DNA from: an uncultured Actinomycetes bacterium
GTDB lineage: Bacteria; Actinomycetota; Acidimicrobiia; Acidimicrobiales; Acidimicrobilacustridaceae
Assembly (NCBI GenBank): GCA_945957335.1
Contig: CAMFLJ010000090.1
Coordinates: 1 to 12,129, forward strand
Length of the DNA stretch: 12,129 bases
Direction: 5' to 3'
Shown: positions 1 through 8,406 of the stretch, piece by piece
Numbering within the stretch: the stretch's first letter is position 1
Layout of the letters: every line of letters begins with the position of its first letter
The notes under the pieces: model-generated
What the model saw: the letters and a program-made list of their open reading frames with translations, nothing else
Databases searched by the model: none
Told to the model about the DNA's origin: nothing
Position numbers and translations under genes: made by a program

Positions 1-1433
1 GTCGAGTAGACCGCCGGCTTCTCGACGGTGGAGGCGTCGGCGACGGTGGCCGGGTCGAACACGGTGATGTCGGCGTCGGCGCCCATCTGCATCCGGCCCT
101 TGCGGGCCATCATCGGCACCCGGTTCTCGACCCGCTTGGCCGGGATGATCGTGCACTTGGCCACGGCGTCCATCAGCGAGATCACGCCGAGGTCGCGCAC
201 GTACGGGCCCACCAGGCGGGAGAAGCAGCCGGCGCCCCGGGGGTGGTTGTTGTTCGACGACTCGGGGATGGCGTCGGAGCCGACCATCGTCCAGGGGGCC
301 TGCACCGCGGCGTTCACGTCGTCCTGGGGGATGGCGTAGGCCACGACCAGCTTGTTCTGGGCCTGGTACTTCTTGAAGCTCGCCGCGGTGAGCCGCTCGG
401 AGGACCCGGCCAGCTGCAGGTCGCCGTAGGAGATGCGGAAGCGGGTCTGCCAGTCGCCGTTGAACCGGGCCGAGGCCAGGTAGGTGCCCCAGAACGTGTA
501 GGGGTAGAAGCAGCCGGTGACGTCGAGGCCCTCGGCCCGGGCGGCCTCGATCCGGGCCATGGCCTCGGGCATCACGTGGGTGGCCATCGACGGGATGTGG
601 TCGACGTGCAGGCTCACGCCGGTCTCCCGGGCCACCTTCAGCACCTCGTCGATGGCGTCGAGCGACGACGCGCCCTCGGTGGGCGACGAGTAGCGGATGT
701 GGGTGAAGAGCGGGACGCCGGCGCGCTGGGCCGCGGTGCCGAGCCCGGCGTACTCCTCGTAGGTGATGTACGGGGCGTACTCGGGGTCGACGGCCAGGCC
801 GATGAAGCCCTCGTCGAGCTGGCGGTTGAGGTCGTCCTCGAGCCGTGAGATCTGCGACGCCGAGGCGGTGCTCTTGATGCCGACCGAGTCGCGGTACCAC
901 TGGTCGGAGAAGGCGCCGCCGAAGTGGAGCGGCGGCGTGTTGGCGCCCTTGTAGGAGTTGAAGAACTGGCTGGCGTCGACCGGCGTCTTGATGCCGTGCA
1001 TGCCGAGGTTGGTGGTGACGCCGTCGCCGAGCTTGTACCAGACGCCGTAGCTGTTGGGCTCGTAGGAGAGCACGTCGATGAAGCCGGGGGCCACGACCTT
1101 GCCCGCGGCGTCGACGGTGCTCTTGCCGGTGAGGGGGTCGGTGCTGATGAGGGCGATGCGCTCACCGAGGATGCCGACGTTGGCGACCGCGTCGTAGCCC
1201 GTGTCGGGGTCCATCACCCGGCCGCCGTTGATGACCACGTCGAAGACGGTGTCGGAGGGGGGTGGGGCCTCGGCGCCGGCGAGCGACGGGGGGTCGATGC
1301 GCTCGGGCTCGGTGACCTTGACGGTGCCCGATCCCGACGAGCCGCTCGACCCGCCCGAGCAGGCGGCCGTGCCGAGCACCGCCACGCCCGCCACCGTCGC
1401 CCCACCGATGGCGAGGAAGCGCCGACGGCCCAT
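1..1433 (-). CDS. Exported amidohydrolase, N-acyl-D-amino-acid deacylase family (3' end cut by window)
   Basis: Partial gene: 477 residues are visible and the C-terminus lies beyond position 1. It begins with a Tat-like signal (GRRRFLAIGG, residues 2-11) and a Cys at 25 preceded by LGTAA, an imperfect lipobox, followed by a Gly/Ser linker to about 36. It is therefore probably exported folded and lipid-anchored. The amidohydrolase fold follows: composite domain 64-115 (FDVVINGGRVMDP), PGFID 116-120, THIR 244-247, HVDH 276-279, GSD 385-387, HPRGAG 397-402 and a C-terminal composite-domain return with GADADITVFDP. This order fits D-aminoacylases (COG3653 type). The family's first HxH metal pair is LSY here (122-124), and the GNCG motif with the metal-bridging Cys is GMHG (144-147). 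The substrate is unknown. It is last in the ugp-like cluster, 106 nt after ugpB. The ATG at 1433 has no Shine-Dalgarno; an in-frame GTG at 1475 is an alternative start. Family assignment is fairly sure, activity is not. Confidence 0.85.
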   Translation of the reverse strand, partial: MGRRRFLAIGGATVAGVAVLGTAACSGGSSGSSGSGTVKVTEPERIDPPSLAGAEAPPPSDTVFDVVINGGRVMDPDTGYDAVANVGILGERIALISTDPLTGKSTVDAAGKVVAPGFIDVLSYEPNSYGVWYKLGDGVTTNLGMHGIKTPVDASQFFNSYKGANTPPLHFGGAFSDQWYRDSVGIKSTASASQISRLEDDLNRQLDEGFIGLAVDPEYAPYITYEEYAGLGTAAQRAGVPLFTHIRYSSPTEGASSLDAIDEVLKVARETGVSLHVDHIPSMATHVMPEAMARIEAARAEGLDVTGCFYPYTFWGTYLASARFNGDWQTRFRISYGDLQLAGSSERLTAASFKKYQAQNKLVVAYAIPQDDVNAAVQAPWTMVGSDAIPESSNNNHPRGAGCFSRLVGPYVRDLGVISLMDAVAKCTIIPAKRVENRVPMMARKGRMQMGADADITVFDPATVADASTVEKPAVYS

Positions 1434-1470
1434 GCGGGTCGGGTCGGCGGGCGGGGGGACCTGGGGGCCG

Positions 1471-1491
1471 GGCACGACCGCTGATCGTACC
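1471..1491 (-). promoter_or_regulatory. Possible promoter -10 (TACGAT) or small hairpin before the amidohydrolase
   Basis: On the minus strand TACGAT (1489-1484) is a good -10 hexamer, but I see no convincing -35. A GTG codon in frame with the amidohydrolase begins 8 nt downstream (1475-1473), which would suit a leaderless mRNA. The same bases form an inverted repeat (1471-1477 with 1485-1491, 7 bp including one G-U pair in RNA, 7-nt loop), so the site could instead be an intercistronic hairpin. The two readings cannot be separated by eye. Confidence 0.3.
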
Positions 1492-1539
1492 GGCGCCCCT
1501 GCCCGCCCCCGGGTCACCCCTCGCGGTGGTGGGGCGGCC

Positions 1540-2997
1540 CTAGAAGCCGCTGTCGTTGTACTGCTGGATCGCCTGGTTGGTGTCGTCCTTGGCGGTGGCG
1601 ATGGCCGTGGCCGGGTCGCCGCCCTGGAACGCCACCTGGGCGAGGGCGTTGCGCATCGACACCCGGAACTTGTCGTAGGGGCCGATGAGGGCGCCGGTGA
1701 AGTTCGGGTCGACGCCGGTGGTGAACTCGTCGTAGGCCACCTTCAGGAACCGGCCCGAGAGGGTGGTGTTCCAGAAGGTCTGCACCTCGGGGCTCGAGGC
1801 GGCGGCGGTGAGGAACGGGAGGTAGGAGCCCTCGACGTGCCACTGCACCTGCTGGGGCTCCTGGTTCCACCACTTGATGAGGTCCCACGACGCCGCCTTC
1901 TGGGCGTCGGTGCCGGTGGTGGTGATGAAGAACCCGTTGCCACCGATCTGGGCCCGGCCGGCGGCGTCGACGCCGAACACGGGGGCGGCGCCGATGTCGA
2001 GGGCGGAGGTGTCGATGGACGTCGGGTCGCCGATGCCGGTGCTCACCGAGGTGTCACCACCGAGGAAGCTCTCGATGGTCGTGGCCGCGGTGGAGGTCTC
2101 CATCGTGATCGAGGCCTTCTGGCTGGCCATGGCCAGGTAGTGGTCGACGTTGCCGTCGGTGGCCTGCGTGGGCAGGAGCAGCCCGTCCTTCACCATCCCC
2201 TGGATCCAGTCGAAGAGCTGGTTGGTGGTCTCGGTGTCGAAGCTGGCCTCGGTGGTGGTGCCGCTGCCGTAGCCGTTGTCGTTGTTGACCAGCGGCTGCT
2301 TGGTGCCGGTGAGCTGGGTCTCGGGGAGCCACGAGTCCATGCGCAGCACGACCGGGGTCTGGGTGACGTTGGCGGCCTTGAGCTTCTCGGCCATCGAGCG
2401 CACGTCGGCCAGGGTCTGCGGCGGGGTCTCGGGGTCGAGGCCGGCCCGCCGGAAGTGGTTCTTGTTGTAGTAGGTGAGCAGGTCCGAGACGCTGGCAGTG
2501 CCGGGCCAGATGCCGCCCTTGCTGGTGAAGTGGTTCACCGCCGCAGGCACGAACCCGTCGGTGTTGAGCCCGTCGGCGTCGAAGCACTTCTGGGCCTGCA
2601 GCACGGTGCCCGAGTCGATGAGGAACTGGGTGGCGGTGTCCTCGGCCACGATGATGTTGGGCAGGGCGTTGGTGGGGATCGCCTGCTCGTACTTGCGGAG
2701 CATCTCCTCGTAGGAGGTGCCCTGCAGCTCGGCGCGCACCTTCACCTTGGTCTGCGAGGCGTTGTACTCGTCGACCATCTTCTCGAAGGTCTGGGCCGCC
2801 TTCCCGTTGAGCTGGTACCAGACGACGATGTCGGTGGTGCCGCTGGCGGTGTCCAGCGCGCCGACCGGGCACGGGGGCAGGTCGGCGTTCGCGGCGTCAC
2901 CGGCCTTGCCGGCGGAGCCGCCTCCGCAGGCGGCGCCGAGCAGGGTGAACGACAGGGCGAGGGCCGGTGCGGCCAGCCAGCGTCGGGATCGGTTCAT
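1540..2997 (-). CDS. ugpB: UgpB-like extracellular solute-binding lipoprotein
   Basis: 485-aa family 1 solute-binding protein. The signal peptide (MNRSRRWLAAPALALSFTLL) ends in LGAAC with the lipid-modified Cys at 24. The mature protein should capture substrate outside the membrane and deliver it to UgpA/UgpE. It aligns by eye with E. coli UgpB at SYEEML (95-100), AEDTAT (118-123), TYYN...FRRAGLDPETPPQT (175-195), GSYLP (390-394) and the C-terminal YDKFRV (441-446). Candidate ligand residues Tyr96, Glu119, Ser169/Ser171, Trp223, Gly353, Tyr392 and Arg445 match those I recall contacting glycerol-3-phosphate in E. coli UgpB. The start is well supported: GGAGG (3007-3003) stands 5 nt before the ATG. 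A longer open frame upstream runs antiparallel through ugpE and is not a credible N-terminus. The gene follows ugpE by 44 nt. Glycerophosphodiesters or an oligosaccharide remain possible ligands. Confidence 0.9.
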   Translation of the reverse strand: MNRSRRWLAAPALALSFTLLGAACGGGSAGKAGDAANADLPPCPVGALDTASGTTDIVVWYQLNGKAAQTFEKMVDEYNASQTKVKVRAELQGTSYEEMLRKYEQAIPTNALPNIIVAEDTATQFLIDSGTVLQAQKCFDADGLNTDGFVPAAVNHFTSKGGIWPGTASVSDLLTYYNKNHFRRAGLDPETPPQTLADVRSMAEKLKAANVTQTPVVLRMDSWLPETQLTGTKQPLVNNDNGYGSGTTTEASFDTETTNQLFDWIQGMVKDGLLLPTQATDGNVDHYLAMASQKASITMETSTAATTIESFLGGDTSVSTGIGDPTSIDTSALDIGAAPVFGVDAAGRAQIGGNGFFITTTGTDAQKAASWDLIKWWNQEPQQVQWHVEGSYLPFLTAAASSPEVQTFWNTTLSGRFLKVAYDEFTTGVDPNFTGALIGPYDKFRVSMRNALAQVAFQGGDPATAIATAKDDTNQAIQQYNDSGF

Positions 2998-3041
2998 GGG
3001 TGCCTCCGAGGGGCGATGCGTGTGGGGGGCTCGGGGTTCTC

Positions 3042-3878
3042 TCAGCCCTTGACCGCGCCGGTGGTGAGGCCACGGACGAGCTGGCGCTGCAGGAAGATCA
3101 GCAGCAGGAGGATGGGCAGGGCGGCCAGCAGGGCGGCGGCGAAGCCCACGTTGTTGCGGTCGATGGTCTGGGTGGCGACGGTCCGGAGGCCGATCTGGAT
3201 GGTCTCCCACCGGCCCTCGGTGACCACCGCACGGGGCCAGGTGTACTGGTTCCAGGCGGTGAGGAAGGCGATGACCCCGAACGATGCCACCACCGGGCGG
3301 GTGACGGGGATGGCGACGCGGCGCAGGAAGGCGAGGTGGCCGAAGCCGTCGAGCTGCGACGCGTCGAGCAGGTCGCGGGGGATGCCGCGGAACCCCTGGC
3401 GCAGGAGGAAGGTGCCGAAGGCGGTGGCGAGGAACGGCGTGATCAGGCCCGGGTAGGAGTTGAGCCACCCCAGCGAGCGGATGGTCTGCACGTTCGGGAT
3501 GAGGGTGACCTCGATCGGCAGCATCAGGGTGGCCATGAACACGAAGAACAGCAGCCGCCGGAACGGGAACTGCAGGAACGTGAAGGCGTAGGCGGCCAGG
3601 GTGGCGGTGATCAGCTGCCCGCCGACGATGCAGACGGTGACCACCGCGCTCACCAGGAACTTGCGGCCGAGGTCACCGTCGGTGAACGCCCGGGTGAAGA
3701 CGTCCCACTCGGGGTGCACCGGCCACGGCGGCTGGCCCGCCTGCACGTAGGCGCGGGGCTGGGAGAGCGCCCGCACGATGGTCATGTAGACGGGGAAGAG
3801 CACGAGCAGCGCGAGGGCGCCCAGCCCGGCGTACCAGGCCCCCTTCTTCCACCTCGCCTGGTGCAGGTCAGTTGCCAT
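3042..3878 (-). CDS. ugpE: UgpE-like ABC importer permease
   Basis: 278-aa inner-membrane permease of the binding-protein-dependent (MalFG) type with about six membrane segments; the first spans residues 14-34. It matches E. coli UgpE closely in FMATLMLPIEVTLIPNVQT (114-132), SYPGLITPFLA (141-151), AWNQYTWP in the fifth segment, and the C-terminal QRQLVRGL. The cytoplasmic EAA loop that docks the ATPase is at about 169-191 (DLLDASQLDGFG...IP). The ATG lies inside the end of ugpA: the two genes share 11 nt (ATGGCAACTGA), and no strong Shine-Dalgarno is visible, so translation probably depends on coupling to ugpA. It pairs with UgpA as the transmembrane heterodimer. Confidence 0.93.
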   Translation of the reverse strand: MATDLHQARWKKGAWYAGLGALALLVLFPVYMTIVRALSQPRAYVQAGQPPWPVHPEWDVFTRAFTDGDLGRKFLVSAVVTVCIVGGQLITATLAAYAFTFLQFPFRRLLFFVFMATLMLPIEVTLIPNVQTIRSLGWLNSYPGLITPFLATAFGTFLLRQGFRGIPRDLLDASQLDGFGHLAFLRRVAIPVTRPVVASFGVIAFLTAWNQYTWPRAVVTEGRWETIQIGLRTVATQTIDRNNVGFAAALLAALPILLLLIFLQRQLVRGLTTGAVKG

Positions 3879-4721
3879 AGTGGACCCGCCGATCGAGGAT
3901 CAGGAACTGCGCCAGGCTCACGACGAGGGTGATGCCGAACAGCCCGATCGCCATCACCGCGCCGGTGCCCTGGTCGACCGGCTGCTGGCTGTTGAAGATC
4001 TTCCAGACCAGGGTCTCGGTGCTGCCGAGCGGGCCGCCCTGGGTGAGGATGTCGGCCTGGGCGAAGGCCTGGAGGGCGAAGATCACGAGCACGACGGCCA
4101 GGAACATCAGCGTCGGCGAGATCAGCGGCAGGGTGACGCGGAAGAAGCGGCGCACCGGGCCGTAGCCGTCGAGGGTGGCGGCCTCGTCGACCTCGTCGGG
4201 CACGGCCTGGAGGCCGGCCAGGACGATGACGAAGGTGAGCCCGAGGTTCTGCCAGACCGACGAGAGGGCCACCCCCCGCAGCGCGGTGTCGGGGTCGGAG
4301 AGGCTGAACATCTTCACCGAGGCGAAGTAGCCGATCTGGGGGTTGAGCAGGACGACGAAGATCACCGACGCCACGGCCACCGAGGAGGCGATCGTGGAGG
4401 AGAAGATCATCTGGAACACCTTGATGCCCTTGAGGCGGCGGTTGGCGGCCACGGCCAGCAGCACCCCGAGGACCAGGCCGAGCGGCACCGTGTAGAGCAC
4501 GTAGGTGCCGGTGATGCGGACGCCCTCGCGGAACTGCTCGCCGCCGAGCACGTCGCCGAAGTGCGACCACCCCACCCAGCGCTCGGCCGTGCCGGTGCGG
4601 TTCTGCTGGTGCAGCCCCATCACGAAGAGCCGGTACAGGGGATAGAAGAAGAACCAGGCGAAGACGATCGCCGAGGGCACCAGCAGGGCGTACCCGAGCA
4701 GGGCCTCGCGGGCCCGCCTGG

Positions 4722-4725
<4 letters not shown>
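3868..4725 (-). CDS. ugpA: UgpA-like ABC importer permease (TTG start)
   Basis: 285-aa permease partner of UgpE. The first membrane segment is about 10-36 (GYALLVPSAIVFAWFFFYPL). The EAA loop is at 177-200 (DEVDEAATLDGYGPVRRFF...LP), followed by the family sequence GGPLGSTETLVWKIF and a C-terminal RRVHYGN that resembles the UgpA tail VRYQ. I chose the TTG at 4725-4723 because GAGAGG (4736-4731) stands 5 nt upstream, the TTG overlaps the ugpC stop as TTGA, and the protein then starts with a short basic segment just before membrane segment 1, as in relatives. The next Met (residue 36) is inside that segment and is too late. Starts further upstream would run through ugpC in another frame. Confidence 0.92.
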
Positions 4726-5828
<1,103 letters not shown>

Positions 5829-5855
5829 GCGCGCTCCCGTGGCGTGTCGATGGCC

Positions 5856-5870
5856 GCAGGGTACCCCTGC
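5856..5870. promoter_or_regulatory. Inverted repeat in the kinase-like/ugpC gap, possible operator
   Basis: GCAGGG-TAC-CCCTGC is a perfect 6-3-6 inverted repeat centred on GGGTACCC, within the 72-nt gap before ugpC. On the minus strand it contains TACCCT, a passable -10 hexamer, but no convincing -35 lies 16-18 nt upstream. It could be an operator or promoter element for ugpC, or a short hairpin. Confidence 0.3.
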
Positions 5871-5900
5871 CTCCGCACGGGCCTGCGCGAACCGGTCACG

Positions 5901-6665
5901 TCAGCCGTCGGTGGGCTCGATGCCCGGGCCACCGACGTGGAGGGGCAGCCCGGCCGGCAGGCCCAGCTCGGTGGCGGCGGTGGGCGAGAGCGCGCCGACG
6001 GTGCGCGCCGCGGTGGCCACGACCGGCAGGGCGGCCACCCAGTCGCGGTCGCCGTCGACGACCGCCAGCAGCTCCGTGCACCACCGCTCACCGGTGTGGC
6101 GGTCGAGCACCGCGGTGCCGACGGCGTCGTGGGAGGCGACGGCCCGGTCGCCGCCGAGGCGCTCGAGCAGCCAGCCGGCGGGAAGGGTGAAGCGGGCGGC
6201 CGACGCCCACGCCTCGGGGGCGCTGCGGTGCAGCCACGAGAGGAGCGACACCGTCGCGCCGGCGGTGGGCAGGACGCCCGTGGCCGCCGACCAGGCGTCG
6301 GCCCCACCGTCGAGGTGGCCCACCAGCCAGTCGGCGTCGGCGCCCGACGAGGCGTGGCTGGCCAGCAGGGCCGGGTGCACCGCGGCGCCGTCGGTGCCGA
6401 GGGCGACGAGGCCGCCCGGGGTGCCTCCGGCGGTCACCAACGCGCTGCGCAGGTCGCTCGACTGGAGGCCGATGGCCGAGAGCCCGTCGAGGGCGAGGCG
6501 GGTGGCCGACACGAGGGCGAACCACCAGGCCTCGGGGTCGACCTGGCCCTCCGGTGCCTCCGGGTGGGTGGCGCGTCCCTCGCCGACCTTGCTGCGGGCG
6601 GCGGTGTCGACCACGACGACCTCGGTGGCCGCCTCGGTCCACCCGATCTGGAGCACGAGCGTCAT
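5901..6665 (-). CDS. N-domain-only FGGY carbohydrate-kinase homologue, probable pseudokinase
   Basis: 254 aa, about half the usual 490-520 of FGGY kinases such as XylB or GlpK. The whole length reads as the N-terminal domain: an initial beta-strand region (residues 1-20), DPEAWWFALVSAT matching the family's DPxxWW, then SHDAVGTAVLD, ALPVV, VGAL and GLPAGLPLHVGG, ending exactly where kinases have the GGGDN motif that opens the ATP-binding domain. Key residues are missing. The DxGT phosphate motif is QIGW, the WNDxR segment is LASHASS, and GGGD is GGPG. A normal stop follows and only 72 nt separate it from ugpC, so no second domain is hidden nearby. The reading frame is clean, which argues against recent decay. 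ATP-dependent kinase activity is unlikely; a sugar-sensing or scaffolding role is speculation. ATG at 6665 with AAGG 8 nt upstream. Confidence 0.8.
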   Translation of the reverse strand: MTLVLQIGWTEAATEVVVVDTAARSKVGEGRATHPEAPEGQVDPEAWWFALVSATRLALDGLSAIGLQSSDLRSALVTAGGTPGGLVALGTDGAAVHPALLASHASSGADADWLVGHLDGGADAWSAATGVLPTAGATVSLLSWLHRSAPEAWASAARFTLPAGWLLERLGGDRAVASHDAVGTAVLDRHTGERWCTELLAVVDGDRDWVAALPVVATAARTVGALSPTAATELGLPAGLPLHVGGPGIEPTDG

Positions 6666-6705
6666 GGCCGCAGCCTTGCACGCGGCGCGGGCCGAGTCCC
6701 CAACC

Positions 6706-6742
6706 GGCCCGCCATGCGCCGGGGCATCCGCCGGGGCGGGCC
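6706..6742 (-). terminator. Possible GC-rich hairpin after the glnQ-like gene
   Basis: Perfect 8-bp arms, GGCCCGCC (6706-6713) and GGCGGGCC (6735-6742), separated by 21 nt that contain two CCGGGGC copies. The hairpin begins 5 nt after the stop of the glnQ-like gene, in the 82-nt gap before the kinase-like gene. No U-run follows, so it is at best a weak intrinsic terminator or an mRNA 3'-end stabiliser. Confidence 0.35.
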
Positions 6743-6747
6743 CCGGG

Positions 6748-7590
6748 TCAGCGCTCGTTGACCTGGCGGAGGAACCGCTGCGTGCGCTCGTGCTGCGGAT
6801 CGCCGAGCACCGCGTCGGGCGGGCCCTGCTCGACGATGAACCCGCCGTCCATGAACACCACCCGGTCGGCGACGCGCCGGGCGAAGTGCATCTCGTGGGT
6901 GACGACCATCATCGTCATGCCGCTCTCGGCCAGCGACCGCATGACGGCGAGGACCTCGCCGACGAGCTCGGGGTCGAGGGCCGAGGTGGCCTCGTCGAAG
7001 AGCATCATGTCGGGGTCCATGGCGAGGGCGCGGGCGATGGCGACGCGCTGCTGCTGGCCACCCGACAGCCGGGCGGGGTACTCGTCGATCTTCTCGGACA
7101 GCCCGACGCGCGCCAGCACCTCCTCGGCCTTGGCCTCGGCGGCGTGCTTGTGGCGCTTCAGGACCTTGCGCTGGGCGATGCAGAGGTTGTCGCGCACGCT
7201 GAGGTGGCCGAACAGGTTGAACGACTGGAACACCATGCCGATGCGGGTGCGCATGGCGTCGAGGTCCGTGTGGGGGTCGGTGATGTCGACGCCCTCGATC
7301 AGGACCTGGCCGGCGGTGGGCTCCTCGAGGCGGTTGACGCAGCGCAGCAGCGTCGACTTGCCCGACCCGGAGGGGCCGATCACGCAGACCACCTCGCCGG
7401 GCTCGATCTCGAGGTCGATGCCCTTCAGCACCTCGAGGTCGCCGAAGCTCTTGGTGAGCCCCACGAGCGCGATGGCGGGCACGCCCACCGGCACCGACTC
7501 GTGCTCGTCGAAGTCGTGGTGGCGGTGTGGCACGTGGGGGTGGTGGCCGTGGTGCTCGGGCTGCTCGTGCTGGTCGTCGGTGTCGGTCAC
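6748..7590 (-). CDS. Polar amino-acid ABC transporter ATP-binding protein, GlnQ type, His-rich N-terminus
   Basis: 280-aa ATPase of the GlnQ/HisP/ArtP class. Walker A GPSGSGKST is at 72-80, Q-loop Gln122 in VFQSFNLFGHLSV, signature LSGGQQQRVAIARAL at 175-189, Walker B LFDEATSALDP at 197-207 and switch His232 in VVTHEMHFA. No TOBE domain is present, as is usual for this class. The ABC domain starts at about residue 39. Before it is an unusual acidic and histidine-rich tail with ten His between residues 8 and 30. The GTG at 7590 is preferred over the ATG at 7638, because GAGGTGA (7601-7595) precedes it and it lies 4 nt after the permease stop; the ATG would reach back into the permease gene. 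It is the last gene of the three-gene importer. Confidence 0.93.
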   Translation of the reverse strand: MTDTDDQHEQPEHHGHHPHVPHRHHDFDEHESVPVGVPAIALVGLTKSFGDLEVLKGIDLEIEPGEVVCVIGPSGSGKSTLLRCVNRLEEPTAGQVLIEGVDITDPHTDLDAMRTRIGMVFQSFNLFGHLSVRDNLCIAQRKVLKRHKHAAEAKAEEVLARVGLSEKIDEYPARLSGGQQQRVAIARALAMDPDMMLFDEATSALDPELVGEVLAVMRSLAESGMTMMVVTHEMHFARRVADRVVFMDGGFIVEQGPPDAVLGDPQHERTQRFLRQVNER

Positions 7591-7594
7591 GGGG

Positions 7595-7601
7595 TCACCT
7601 C
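7595..7601 (-). promoter_or_regulatory. Ribosome-binding site deciding the glnQ-like GTG start
   Basis: GAGGTGA on the minus strand contains the permease stop codon TGA and ends 4 nt before the GTG at 7590. It supports the GTG start and translational coupling to the permease. Confidence 0.65.
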
Positions 7602-8377
7602 GACTTGCGGCCGCGGCGCTCGAGGTACGCGGCGGCACGGGTGAGCGGGAGGGTGATGGCCAGGTACACGAGGGCGGCGGCGACCAACGGCGTGCCGTTG
7701 AACGTGTCGCCGACGGAGTCTCGGGCGAACTTGGTGAGCTCGATGGTGGCGCCCGTGGTGCCCAGCACGAACAGCAGCGACGTGTCCTTGAGCAGGATCA
7801 CCAGCTCGTTGGTGAGGGCGGGGAGGATGATGCGGAACGCCTGCGGGATGATGATCGTCTTCATCGACTGCCCGTAGCCCATGCCGAGCGAGCGGGCGGC
7901 CTCCATCTGGCCCCGGGGCACGGCCTCGATGCCGGCCCGGATGGTCTCGGCCAGGTAGGCGCCGGTCACCATCGCGAGGGCGGTCGAGCCGGCCGTGTAG
8001 GTGCCGGGCAGGCGCACGCCGAGGGCGATCGGCAGCACGAAGCCGATGAGGATGATGGTGATCAGCGCGGGCAGGCCGCGGAAGATCTCGATGTAGGTCG
8101 ACGCCGCCCACCGGTAGGGCTTGATGCTCGAGAGCCGCATCAGGGCGAGCAGCAGGCCCAGCGCCAGGCCGCCGGAGAACCCGAAGAAGGTGAAGATCAG
8201 GGTGTTGCGGGCGGCCTGGGTGATGATCTTCGGGAACTGGTCGGCGAAGATCTGCGGGTCGAAGAAGGCCTCCTGGAGCTTGCCCCAGTCGGCCTTGAGG
8301 ACGATCACGAGGATCACGGCGATCGTGACGGCGTAGATCCCGTAGCGCCAGGCCTTCGCCTTGGTTCGTCGGTGCAT
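7595..8377 (-). CDS. Polar amino-acid ABC transporter permease (HisM/GlnP family)
   Basis: 260-aa inner-membrane permease. Family marks are the conserved IEIFRGLPALITIIL (96-110), where relatives have IRGTPLLVQ, and the EAA loop GQMEAARSLGMGYGQSMKTIIIP (157-178), followed by AFRIILPALTNELVILLKDTSL. A first membrane segment is at about 13-28, with the core segments from about 58 onward. It is the only permease in the cluster, so a homodimer is likely. I chose the ATG at 8377 because it follows the large hairpin at 8407-8466 and gives a short basic N-terminus; the more distal ATGs at 8452 and 8449 lie inside that hairpin. Only a weak GAGAG precedes the chosen start. The substrate class (polar amino acid) follows from the family and the neighbouring binding protein. 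Confidence 0.93.
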   Translation of the reverse strand: MHRRTKAKAWRYGIYAVTIAVILVIVLKADWGKLQEAFFDPQIFADQFPKIITQAARNTLIFTFFGFSGGLALGLLLALMRLSSIKPYRWAASTYIEIFRGLPALITIILIGFVLPIALGVRLPGTYTAGSTALAMVTGAYLAETIRAGIEAVPRGQMEAARSLGMGYGQSMKTIIIPQAFRIILPALTNELVILLKDTSLLFVLGTTGATIELTKFARDSVGDTFNGTPLVAAALVYLAITLPLTRAAAYLERRGRKSR

Positions 8378-8406
8378 GGTCTCTCGGGTGGTCGTCCGTA
8401 CGGAGA

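Noticed and set aside
1201..3456. Plus-strand open frame of 751 codons
   Set aside because: It is antiparallel to ugpB, part of ugpE and the amidohydrolase start. The translation is Gly/Val/Arg-rich without motifs, typical of antisense frames in GC-rich DNA.
2998..3468. N-terminal extension of ugpB by 157 codons
   Set aside because: The extension runs through ugpE in another frame, and a signal peptide with lipobox and a strong ribosome-binding site mark the start at 2997.
3846..3856. CTTCCACCTCG, identical to 11 nt of the IclR-type repeat
   Set aside because: It lies inside the ugpE coding region and lacks the GTGGAAG arm, so it is probably a chance half-match.
8395..8404. Palindrome TCCGTACGGA just before the permease
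   Set aside because: A 10-bp palindrome is expected by chance in a window of this size, and no other feature supports a role.
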